From the NCBI GenBank assembly GCA_039630445.1, contig JBCNVA010000124.1, positions 1 through 5,667 of the forward strand: DNA of 5,667 nt. Reading direction: 5' to 3'. Under the pieces are notes generated by a model that was not told the origin of the DNA, searched no databases, and saw only the letters and a program-made list of their open reading frames with translations. How positions within the stretch are numbered: the stretch's first letter is position 1; each line of letters starts with the position of its first letter. The position numbers and the translations under genes are program-made. Positions 1 to 5,525 of this stretch are shown here, piece by piece. Source of the DNA: HRBIN15 sp039630445 (lineage in GTDB: Bacteria; Armatimonadota; Fimbriimonadia; Fimbriimonadales; GBS-DC).

Positions 1-615
1 CTTGTCAGTAGACTGACCTTCCCAGCGGATATGGTCATTGATGTGATACTTGTCATACACCTGGAGTACCTCACGGCAGAAGTTAATCATCACCTCGTCA
101 CCCTCCTTTTCCGCAATCTGCAACAGGCGGATGAACATGCGTTTGCCCGTCTCAGTTTGCTTGTATCGCTTTTTGCGGAGATTGCAAGGGGCACACAGGG
201 TTTGTCCGTTTTCAATCTCCGATTTACCTCCAAGGTGGCGAGGCTTGATGTGATCCACATGCAGCTCAACCCCGTCTTCACGCCGCTTGCCGCAGATAAC
301 GCATCGATATCCATCTCGCTCAAGAATAGCTCGCTTTTGCTCTGGGGTGAAGTCATCCAGTTCGATCTGCCCCGCCGTTTCAGGGTCATAACGATAGACA
401 CCGTTTCTAACTTTGATGAGCCAGCCTTGCTGATGCAAACGGCGAATCACTCGCCATGGGTCGCGCGGTGGGGTCTTGCTACCCTGCTGCAACCACTGCT
501 CAGTCACCCAATCTACCACTGGACTATGCTGCAAGTCCTCATTCGGATGGCTTTCGAAATACTCCTTCACCAGCTGTTCCACCGTTTTCCGTCGCGACCG
601 AGGCGAGTTCGCCAT
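1..615 (-). CDS. HNH restriction endonuclease, 3' end cut by window edge
   Basis: The minus strand is open from an ATG at 615 to the left edge (205 codons, no stop), so the C-terminus is missing. Residues 101-150 form an HNH/zinc module: C105 and C108 (CVIC), the H119-V-D121-H122 catalytic segment, N136 in ENGQT, then C141 and C144 with N145 (CAPCN). The first ~100 residues hold a helical and winged-helix-like part with a DPWRVIRRLHQQGWL stretch that probably binds DNA. A GAGGAG Shine-Dalgarno lies 10 nt upstream of the ATG. An in-frame ATG at 633 would add six residues. The gene follows a DNA methyltransferase on the same strand and overlaps it by 77 nt, which argues for the restriction half of a type II R-M pair. 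HNH nucleases of such pairs cut duplex DNA with one divalent metal. The recognition site cannot be read from the sequence. From my memory of similar proteins, the visible end (DKYHINDHI) is close to the natural C-terminus. Confidence 0.85.
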   Translation of the reverse strand, partial: MANSPRSRRKTVEQLVKEYFESHPNEDLQHSPVVDWVTEQWLQQGSKTPPRDPWRVIRRLHQQGWLIKVRNGVYRYDPETAGQIELDDFTPEQKRAILERDGYRCVICGKRREDGVELHVDHIKPRHLGGKSEIENGQTLCAPCNLRKKRYKQTETGKRMFIRLLQIAEKEGDEVMINFCREVLQVYDKYHINDHIRWEGQSTDK

Positions 616-1420
616 AGGCTGCTTTCTCCTCATAAATTTGCAAAGTATACTGACGAGAACGAAGGTATTCCAGAATCCGCTGCCGTGCTAATTCACAATA
701 GGCTGGTTCAATCTCTATACCTATTGATCGGCGATTGTGCATGATGGCAGCCAGCAGAGTGGTGCCGCTCCCTGCAAAGGGGTCCAGTACCAGATCGTCC
801 ACATAGCTGAACAATTTGATGCATCGCTTAGGCAGTTCCAGCGGGAATGGTGCCGGATGTCCGACGCGCTTCTTGCTCTCCCCATTAAATGTCCACAACC
901 CGTTCGTCCACTCAATAAACTCCTCCTGGGTAATATCCGATTGGCGCGTACCAGAACTCTTTTTCCAATCGTATTTATACAGCACAACGATCAGTTCCAC
1001 AGGGGCGATCACATAAGGCGCGGATGCGCTCAGCCAGGAACCCCAGGCTGTGCGTCGCGAGATATTGCCCTCATTCCAGACGATGGTGGAGTGGTATCGG
1101 AAGCCAATTTGCTTGGCAAGCGTTGTGAGATCCGCACCAACACTTTGTTGACCACCTCGGTTCTTATCCAGAGGGATATTTAGGCAAAAACGCCCATCGG
1201 GTTTAAGCCACTGATAACAGCGTTGCAGCCACATCCAGCAAAAATCGAGGTACTCGTCGTAGCTCAGATTATCACGATGCTCACCGTAGACCACCTCCAC
1301 ATTATAGGGTGGTGAGGTCACGATGAGATCGACCGATTCGGGCGCGACAAAATCCGCCGCCAGCACATCGGCGTTATACAAACGGCACTCTGGCTCGGCT
1401 ATCTCGAAATAGGGCTGCAT
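539..1420 (-). CDS. Beta-class site-specific DNA methyltransferase (N4-C or N6-A)
   Basis: The 293-residue product carries the two hallmarks of an amino-DNA methyltransferase: catalytic motif IV TSPPYN at residues 35-40 and the S-adenosylmethionine-binding motif I DPFAGSGTT at 213-221. Motif IV before motif I defines the beta arrangement. The serine form SPPY is frequent in N4-cytosine enzymes such as M.BamHI, but also occurs in N6-adenine enzymes, so the modified base is undecided. Between them lie conserved-looking stretches (NIPLDKNRGG 81-90, NEGNISRRTAWGS 116-128, SASAPYVIAPVE 131-142, GHPAPFP 187-193). I chose the ATG at 1420 because MQPYFE followed by CRLYNADV fits the usual start of such enzymes. 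The longer ATG at 1474 adds 18 residues and has only a weak AGG Shine-Dalgarno. The tail after residue ~250 runs past the normal domain end and overlaps the HNH gene. It should protect host DNA from the partner nuclease. Confidence 0.92.
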   Translation of the reverse strand: MQPYFEIAEPECRLYNADVLAADFVAPESVDLIVTSPPYNVEVVYGEHRDNLSYDEYLDFCWMWLQRCYQWLKPDGRFCLNIPLDKNRGGQQSVGADLTTLAKQIGFRYHSTIVWNEGNISRRTAWGSWLSASAPYVIAPVELIVVLYKYDWKKSSGTRQSDITQEEFIEWTNGLWTFNGESKKRVGHPAPFPLELPKRCIKLFSYVDDLVLDPFAGSGTTLLAAIMHNRRSIGIEIEPAYCELARQRILEYLRSRQYTLQIYEEKAAYGELASVATENGGTAGEGVFRKPSE

Positions 1421-1428
1421 CGATAATA

Positions 1429-1434
1429 AGTATA
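1429..1434 (-). promoter_or_regulatory. Possible -10 element for a leaderless methyltransferase mRNA
   Basis: On the minus strand TATACT (5 of 6 bases match TATAAT) ends 8 nt before the preferred ATG at 1420. No Shine-Dalgarno is visible there. This spacing would put the transcript start at or next to the ATG, as in leaderless mRNAs. No good -35 hexamer is found 16-19 nt further upstream, so the call is weak. Confidence 0.25.
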
Positions 1435-1494
1435 CCCGGCAGGTGATACGGCTTTTGCAGGGTGCTATAGTCATGCCTACCTAACCTTTGGCTA

Positions 1495-1505
1495 TCGCTT
1501 AGCGA
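1495..1505. repeat. Small inverted repeat in the divergent intergenic region
   Basis: TCGCT-T-AGCGA is a perfect 5-bp inverted repeat around one central base. It lies between the divergent methyltransferase and DUF302 genes, about 75 nt upstream of the preferred methyltransferase start. It could be an operator half-pair. It is short enough to occur by chance. Confidence 0.2.
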
Positions 1506-1518
1506 ATTCTGCTGCACC

Positions 1519-1558
1519 TTGATCGCTCCCTTCGCATGCCATAATTGATAGGAGGTGA
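1519..1558 (+). promoter_or_regulatory. Possible promoter and strong ribosome binding site for the DUF302 gene
   Basis: TTGATC at 1519-1524 and CATAAT at 1540-1545 resemble sigma-A boxes with a short 15-nt spacer. The -10 is preceded by TGC, giving an extended -10 that can compensate for a poor -35. GGAGGTGA at 1551-1558 is a near-perfect Shine-Dalgarno ending 3 nt before the ATG and fixes the start at 1562. The predicted transcript start would fall at or inside the Shine-Dalgarno, so the promoter half is less certain than the ribosome site. Confidence 0.35.
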
Positions 1559-1561
1559 AGG

Positions 1562-1969
1562 ATGGAGCAGAGGCGGTATGGGTTTGGTCAGCGTGTGGCG
1601 CTGGAGTATGCGCAAGCCGTTGAGCGCATTCGGCAAGCGCTGCAGCAGGAAGGCTTCGGGGTGATCACCGAGATCGATGTGCGCCAGGTGATGCGCGAGA
1701 AGCGTGGTGTGGAGTTTCGCCCCTATGTGATCCTGGGCGCATGCAATCCCCAGTTCGCCCATCAGGCGTTGGAGGCGGAGCTGGATCTGGGGCTGTTGCT
1801 TCCCTGTAATGTGGTGGTCTATGCCGCCGACGAGGGCGGCAGCGTGATCGAGGTGATGGACCCTGAGCTGCTTGTCCGCGTGGTGGGCAATCCCGCGCTG
1901 GAACCCATCGCGAAGGAGGTCAAGCAACGCCTGCAACGCGCCATCGAGCGGGCAGCCGCAGGCGCATAA
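1562..1969 (+). CDS. DUF302 family protein
   Basis: This 135-residue cytosolic protein is recognised as DUF302 by its core: GFGVITEIDV (residues 31-40), the MREKRGVEFRPYVILGACNP segment (44-63), GLLLPCNVVVY (77-87) and the closing VGNPALEPIAKEV (109-121). Size and motif order are normal for a single-domain family member. No signal peptide or membrane segment is present. Structures known for the family are small alpha/beta folds. The biochemical role is not established. The conserved cysteines in GACNP and LPCN (C62, C82) are typical family positions, but whether they act in redox or metal binding is unknown. The gene is first on the plus strand, and the next gene begins 33 nt after its stop, so the two may share a transcript. 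A C-terminal charged helix (118-132) ends the protein. Confidence 0.93.
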   Translation: MEQRRYGFGQRVALEYAQAVERIRQALQQEGFGVITEIDVRQVMREKRGVEFRPYVILGACNPQFAHQALEAELDLGLLLPCNVVVYAADEGGSVIEVMDPELLVRVVGNPALEPIAKEVKQRLQRAIERAAAGA

Positions 1970-2002
1970 AAGCGAGCAATCCTACCCAAATGGAGCGAAA
2001 CT

Positions 2003-2656
2003 ATGACCTTTCGATGCGCGGTTCTATGTGTGTTGCTCATATCGGTTGCGCTGGCGCAAAAGCCGTCGCGTACACCCTCGTTGCACAAGCCGCCGCCCAA
2101 GCCTGTTTCCGCCTATGATCAACCCCTGACGGGCTATGAAGTGGCGGTGCTGGTCGCCGAGTTCGTGCAGAATCTGGAGCGGGGACTGAGCGAGGCGTTC
2201 GAGAAGCCCCTCAGCACAGCAGGCGCAGGCGAGGTGACGCTCACGGGCAATCATCCTGCGTGGGCGCGCGCTGCACTAATAGAACTCAAACGGCGCGACT
2301 TGATCCCGCCAGGCTTTAGCGGGCGTCAGCCGATGAAACGCTATCAGGTGGGCGTCATGCTGGCGCGGTATGCCCAGCGGCTCGACGCCCGCATGCGGAT
2401 GCATCTGGGCAATCCCATCGGGCGCACGCGCTTCCAGACCCAGCCCCGAATCGCCCTCTCCCGACGCCATCCTGCCTACGCCTCGCTGAAATATTTGGCA
2501 GAAGGGGCATGGATCGGTGCCGAATCGCCCCTCTATCGTGAGCCTGAAGGCGCCATCCGTGGACGCGAGCTGCCTGACATGCTCAAACAGATCGCCCAGC
2601 GCATCCTCGAACGCTACACCCGCGAGAAGCATCTGGAGGAACCATCACGACAATGA
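2003..2656 (+). CDS. Secreted protein with degenerate SLH-like repeats
   Basis: The 217-residue protein starts with a short signal peptide (hydrophobic core 6-17, likely cut after A16-L17-A18), then a Pro/Lys-rich linker to about residue 35. The rest can be read as two and a half repeats of an S-layer-homology-like unit: a C-terminal half unit at 38-60 (PLTGYEVAVLVAEFVQNL), a full unit at 84-127 (HPAWARAALIELKRRDLI, then PMKRYQVGVMLARYAQRL) and a full unit at 156-202 (HPAYASLKYLAEGAWI, then GRELPDMLKQIAQRI). Each has the H-P/A-aromatic-A start, the helix with L and the closing helix typical of SLH domains, which bind secondary cell-wall polymers in many bacteria. The classical ITRAE signature is not intact, so this is a divergent or structural relative. 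A GGAG Shine-Dalgarno lies 7 nt before the ATG. Its last four bases overlap the next gene as ATGA. The function is not known; an envelope or periplasmic role is inferred. Confidence 0.85.
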   Translation: MTFRCAVLCVLLISVALAQKPSRTPSLHKPPPKPVSAYDQPLTGYEVAVLVAEFVQNLERGLSEAFEKPLSTAGAGEVTLTGNHPAWARAALIELKRRDLIPPGFSGRQPMKRYQVGVMLARYAQRLDARMRMHLGNPIGRTRFQTQPRIALSRRHPAYASLKYLAEGAWIGAESPLYREPEGAIRGRELPDMLKQIAQRILERYTREKHLEEPSRQ

Positions 2657-3306
2657 ACGATCGGCTGCAACAGCAGATCGCCTTCTTGGTGGAGATCGAT
2701 CGCCTGAAGGGGGTGCTGCGCCGCACACGCTTGCTGGACGGCTCGCGCTATGAAAATAGTGCAGAGCATTCGTGGTACTTTGCGGTGGCGGTGCTGGTGC
2801 TGAGCGAATATGCCCGCGAGCCTGTCGATCTCTTTCGCGCGGTCAAGATGGCGCTGGTGCATGATATTGTGGAGATCGACGCGGGAGATACCTTCGTGTT
2901 TGATGAGCAGGCGCGTCGGACCCAGCATGCGCGGGAGGCACGCGCAGCGGAGCGTATCTTTGGCTTGCTGCCGCCTGATCAGGCGCAGGAGTTTCACGCC
3001 CTCTGGGAGGAGTTCATCACACGCCAGACGCCCGAAGCGCGCTTTGCCGCCGCGCTCGACAGCCTGGTGAGCATCCTGGCAAACGCGCACACAGGAGGTG
3101 GCAGCTGGCGCGAGAACAGGATTTCACTGGAGCGCGTGCTGGGGTTTGATCAGCGCATCGCCCAGGGCACACATACCCTTTGGGAGTATGCCAAGCAACT
3201 GATCGAGCAGACCTTTGCCCAGTGGCACGAGCATCCTGCTCATGCACGACCCTCCTCAGAGGACAAGGCTCTCTCTGAGCGGGCTATTCCATCTGGCTCA
3301 GAATGA
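2653..3306 (+). CDS. HD-domain phosphohydrolase, YfbR/HDDC2-like 5'-deoxynucleotidase
   Basis: This 217-residue cytosolic protein has the complete metal site of the HD superfamily: H39 (ENSAEHSW), H70-D71 (VHDIVE) and D136 (AALDSL). E74 and D79 lie at the same offsets from the HD pair as the catalytic and substrate residues E72 and D77 of E. coli YfbR. The opening IDRLKGVLRRTRLLDGSR stretch (15-32) is also typical of the YfbR/HDDC2 group, which dephosphorylates deoxynucleoside 5'-monophosphates with a divalent metal. That reaction is inferred from family membership. The last ~25 residues (after 192) are charged and extend past the usual domain, and look disordered. The start ATG overlaps the stop of the upstream gene (ATGA), with GGAGGA 12 nt upstream, so translation is probably coupled. 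An 84-nt gap separates it from the sigma gene. Confidence 0.92.
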   Translation: MNDRLQQQIAFLVEIDRLKGVLRRTRLLDGSRYENSAEHSWYFAVAVLVLSEYAREPVDLFRAVKMALVHDIVEIDAGDTFVFDEQARRTQHAREARAAERIFGLLPPDQAQEFHALWEEFITRQTPEARFAAALDSLVSILANAHTGGGSWRENRISLERVLGFDQRIAQGTHTLWEYAKQLIEQTFAQWHEHPAHARPSSEDKALSERAIPSGSE

Positions 3307-3349
3307 TAATCGCTTTGCACTGCTCAAAGATTACTCCTCTCCAGGGCAA

Positions 3350-3377
3350 GGAACCGTGCCATATATTCACTCGTTCG
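3350..3377 (+). promoter_or_regulatory. Candidate ECF-type promoter for the sigma operon
   Basis: GGAACC at 3350-3355 is followed after exactly 16 nt by CGTTCG at 3372-3377. This matches the general ECF layout (an AAC-containing -35 and a CGT-type -10 at 16-17 nt) and suggests that the downstream sigma factor transcribes its own operon. Caveats: GGAACC also occurs by chance inside genes in this window, and the predicted start (about 3383-3386) leaves a leader of only a few bases before the TTG codon. Confidence 0.4.
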
Positions 3378-3390
3378 AGGGATACAGGGG

Positions 3391-3993
3391 TTGAACACAC
3401 GGTCCGACACCGAACTGGTGCAGCGTGCCAAAGAAGGCGACGCGGGGGCGTTCGAGACGCTCTATGCGCGTTACCATGCGCGCGTCTATCGCCTGCTCTA
3501 TGGCATGCTGGGCAACCGTGACGACGCTGTCGACCTGACCCAAGAGGTGTTTGTTCGCGCTTGGATCGAGCTGCCACGCCTGCAGATCGAGAAGACGCTC
3601 TATGGCTGGCTGCGACGCACCGCGATTAACCTGGGCATCGACTATTTGCGGCGTCGGCGGCTTGTGCAGTTCCAGTCGCTGGATGTTGCGCCTGATGAGG
3701 AGGAAAGCGAGTCGTTCGAATGGCAGATACCCGACGAGACTCAGGATGTGGAAGCCGCCGTGATGCAGAGCGAGCTTCAGGAGTGCCTTCAGCAAGCCCT
3801 GCAGCGGCTTTCCACCATCCATCGAGTAGTAGTCGTGTTGCACTATATCGAGGAGGTGCCTGTCGAGGAGATTGCACAGCAACTTTCGATCCCGGTGGGC
3901 ACGGTCAAGTCGCGCCTCGCGCGAGCGCGCGAAGCGTTGCGTCGCCAACTGGAACCGTTGTTGAACAAGGGGAACGAACATGGGATGCACTGA
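3391..3993 (+). CDS. ECF-family RNA polymerase sigma factor
   Basis: The 200-residue protein has the two-domain plan of ECF (group IV) sigma-70 factors. Sigma region 2 covers about 8-90, with the core-binding and -10-recognition helices DAVDLTQEVFVRAW (45-58) and YGWLRRTAINLGIDYLRRRR (71-90). An acidic linker (101-121) follows. Region 4 covers about 125-188, with the helix-turn-helix EEIAQQLSIPVGTVKSRLARAREALRR (key parts 159-185) that reads the -35 element. The start is a TTG, preceded by GAGGG at 9 nt. This start gives the standard N-terminus (TELVQRAKEGDAGAF), and the next in-frame ATG is already inside region 2. The 3' end overlaps the anti-sigma gene by 14 nt, so the two products are likely made in step and bind each other. 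A candidate ECF promoter just upstream points to autoregulation. The subgroup and regulon cannot be read from here. Confidence 0.96.
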   Translation: MNTRSDTELVQRAKEGDAGAFETLYARYHARVYRLLYGMLGNRDDAVDLTQEVFVRAWIELPRLQIEKTLYGWLRRTAINLGIDYLRRRRLVQFQSLDVAPDEEESESFEWQIPDETQDVEAAVMQSELQECLQQALQRLSTIHRVVVVLHYIEEVPVEEIAQQLSIPVGTVKSRLARAREALRRQLEPLLNKGNEHGMH

Positions 3994-4432
3994 GGTAAGG
4001 GTATTGTTAGCCGACTATCTGGAGGGCGTGCTTCCACCTGATCGGGCACAGCAGGTAGAGGCGCATCTACAGGCCTGCCCAATCTGTGTTCAGGAGCGCC
4101 GTGCGCTGGAGCGCACTACTGCACTGCTAAGGCAGTGGGCACCGATTGTACCTTCCGAGCGGATATGGGCAGGCATCGAGGAGCGTCTTCGAGCAAGGGG
4201 CGCGAGGCGAGTGGCGAGCGGTTCCCGTCTGCCCTTCGCTCGTCGCTACCGACTGGTAGCAGCCCTTGCCGCTATAGTGGTCGCCGTGCTGGTTGCCTTT
4301 TTCCTGTGGCCTCGCCCTGCAACCACCTATCCCCCGCTACGAGACTCCTATACCAAATACTGGCAGGCACATCATCAGTGGGCCATTAGCGGTGGGGTGC
4401 GCGAGTTATACCCTTATGTGGAGGCGCAATAA
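3980..4432 (+). CDS. ZAS-type (zf-HC2) membrane-anchored anti-sigma factor
   Basis: The 150-residue protein starts with a zinc anti-sigma (ZAS) domain: C3, then H29-x3-C33-x2-C36 inside VEAHLQACPICVQE. It has an RK-rich helical linker (66-92), one transmembrane helix (about 91-110, RLVAALAAIVVAVLVAFFLW) and a short outside tail of about 40 residues (111-150). This is the layout of anchored anti-sigma factors such as B. subtilis RsiW, which hold an ECF sigma at the membrane until proteolysis frees it. The N-terminus is cytosolic by this model. The ATG sits inside the end of the sigma gene, with AGGGGA about 7 nt upstream, so translation is coupled to its target. The lipoprotein gene starts 3 nt after its stop. 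C3 and the HCC triad have the spacing of the four zinc ligands in redox-sensing RsrA, but many non-redox family members share it. Confidence 0.93.
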   Translation: MGCTEVRVLLADYLEGVLPPDRAQQVEAHLQACPICVQERRALERTTALLRQWAPIVPSERIWAGIEERLRARGARRVASGSRLPFARRYRLVAALAAIVVAVLVAFFLWPRPATTYPPLRDSYTKYWQAHHQWAISGGVRELYPYVEAQ

Positions 4433-4435
4433 GCG

Positions 4436-5443
4436 ATGTGTCGTATCAAAGTATGCGGGCTGATAGGTGGGATTGCATGGCTGCTGCTCGGGTTGAGCGG
4501 TTGCCAGCGATCGACCACGCTGTTGCGCACCCCCTCCGCCTGGAAGCAAGCCATCCTGAACGATGCGCACCACGCTTGCCAGATGGAGGCGCAGATTCAA
4601 ATCCCGCATCAGGATCGGCTTCCTGCACTGCTGCAGGTGTATCGCCCGCATCCAGATTATATGCAGATCGTGGAGCAGAGCGCCAGTGGATGTCTGATCG
4701 GCGGCAAGGAGTATCGCCCGACGACCTATCTTACCGCTACGGAACGAATCCACTGGTTGCCCCATCAACGGCGTTGTATCATCACCCCGAATTTGCCAGA
4801 TAAACAAGGAGAAGCCCACATCCGACGGCTCTTTGAGCGGAATGTGCGCCTGCACGAGGTGGAACGCACCCAATGGCAGGGCAAGCGGTGGACGGTTGTC
4901 GAAGCGTGGGTGGAAGGCGGCTATCTGCGCAAGCGCTACTGGATTACCTCAAATAGCCCCCCCTATGTGGGGCGTATTCAGACCTACAACGCAGAGGGTG
5001 TGCTGGTGCGGGACGAGCAGCGGTTCCGCTACCAGCGGGTGTCCCTCAGCGCTGTGCCTCCCACGCCACCTACACCACCGTCCGGCTGGAAAATCGAGCG
5101 ACCTGTTGAAATTATGCCTGCTGATCCTCAATTTGCTGCCGTGCTGGATCGATACAAACCGCCAAAGGGCTATGAGCGGGTGATGATCCTCAAGCGCACC
5201 TGCCCTGGCGACGGAGCCCATTTCGGAATCGGCGCGCTTTACTCCAACGGATTGGACTGCTTCACCCTGTTTCTGATGCCGCCCGAATGTCCCGACGCCC
5301 AAAAAGCCGACCGCCAGCTGCGCCTCAGTCAGCAGCCTGAAGGCATCGCTGCAACGATCCGACTGCCCGATGGACGTGCGCTGCTGCTGATGGGCGCGAT
5401 TCAGCCCCAAGACGCCGCGCGAATGCTTACTCACCCTCGCTAA
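4436..5443 (+). CDS. Two-domain lipoprotein, MucB/RseB-like regulator of sigma activity
   Basis: The 335-residue product has a lipoprotein signal: hydrophobic segment 8-20 and lipobox L20-S21-G22-C23, with C23 as the lipidation site. Residues ~35-205 look like the LolA/RseB-type beta-barrel half: alternating strands, a W-rich KRWTVVEAWVEGGYLRKRYWI stretch (150-170) and YVGRIQTYNAEGVLVRDEQRFRY (177-199). A proline-rich linker (208-216) follows. The C-terminal part (217-335) contains KPPKGYERV and GIGALYSNGLDCFTLFL, close to the LP-x-GF and YSDGL-type core of the RseB C-domain, and ends with LPDGRALLLMGAIQPQDAARML. RseB-type proteins bind the outside part of the anti-sigma and slow its cleavage until lipid or protein signals arrive. 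Being third in the sigma/anti-sigma operon, 3 nt after the anti-sigma stop and with GGAGG 11 nt before its ATG, supports this role. The match is by pattern only. A plain LolA-like carrier is the alternative. Confidence 0.8.
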   Translation: MCRIKVCGLIGGIAWLLLGLSGCQRSTTLLRTPSAWKQAILNDAHHACQMEAQIQIPHQDRLPALLQVYRPHPDYMQIVEQSASGCLIGGKEYRPTTYLTATERIHWLPHQRRCIITPNLPDKQGEAHIRRLFERNVRLHEVERTQWQGKRWTVVEAWVEGGYLRKRYWITSNSPPYVGRIQTYNAEGVLVRDEQRFRYQRVSLSAVPPTPPTPPSGWKIERPVEIMPADPQFAAVLDRYKPPKGYERVMILKRTCPGDGAHFGIGALYSNGLDCFTLFLMPPECPDAQKADRQLRLSQQPEGIAATIRLPDGRALLLMGAIQPQDAARMLTHPR

Positions 5444-5469
5444 CGCCTTGCATATCCCCTGAGGGCGTT
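5442..5469 (+). terminator. Weak hairpin after the lipoprotein stop codon
   Basis: AACGCCTT at 5442-5449 pairs with GAGGGCGTT at 5462-5469 (8 bp including one G-T wobble, loop 12 nt) and begins in the stop codon of the lipoprotein gene. There is no run of T after it, so it may be only a partial or factor-dependent end signal for the operon. Confidence 0.2.
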
Positions 5470-5486
5470 CGAAAGATCCCTTCCCC

Positions 5487-5516
5487 TTGACTTTTCTGTC
5501 ATGGATTGGGTATGCT
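5487..5516 (+). promoter_or_regulatory. Sigma-A/sigma-70-like promoter
   Basis: TTGACT (5487-5492) and TATGCT (5511-5516) are separated by 18 nt, giving 5 of 6 and 4 of 6 consensus matches in an AT-richer stretch (27 G/C in 60 counted by hand over 5481-5540). It points right, away from the lipoprotein gene, so it should drive a gene past the window edge. Transcription would start near 5523. Confidence 0.6.
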
Positions 5517-5525
5517 CTATAGAGC
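5514..5525. promoter_or_regulatory. Perfect 12-bp palindrome overlapping the -10/start site
   Basis: GCTCTATAGAGC reads the same on both strands and covers the end of the -10 box and the predicted start site. A dimeric repressor bound there would block RNA polymerase, so it is a candidate operator. It does not extend beyond 12 bp, and no partner copy is visible elsewhere near the promoter. Confidence 0.4.

Noticed and set aside
31..744. Plus-strand open frame of 237 codons
   Set aside because: It lies antisense to the HNH gene and part of the methyltransferase, both of which have clear catalytic motifs. Its product has no recognisable domain.
737..1183. Plus-strand open frame of 148 codons
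   Set aside because: It is antisense to the methyltransferase core, including the DPFAGSGTT motif, and shows no protein family signature.
1499..1936. Minus-strand open frame of 145 codons
   Set aside because: It mirrors the DUF302 gene; the His- and Leu-rich product is typical of an antisense shadow in GC-rich DNA.
2638..2643. GGAACC upstream of the HD gene as a second ECF promoter
   Set aside because: It overlaps the Shine-Dalgarno and no CGT-type -10 follows at 16-17 nt.
3313..3329. CTTTG/CAAAG hairpin after the HD gene as a terminator
   Set aside because: The stem is only 5 bp, AT-rich and has no T run behind it.
3367..3990. Minus-strand open frame of 207 codons, as long as the sigma gene
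   Set aside because: It is an antisense shadow of an unmistakable ECF sigma factor and has no domain of its own.
4949..5434. Minus-strand open frame of 161 codons under the lipoprotein gene
   Set aside because: The plus-strand frame has a lipobox, operon position and RseB-like motifs; this one has none.
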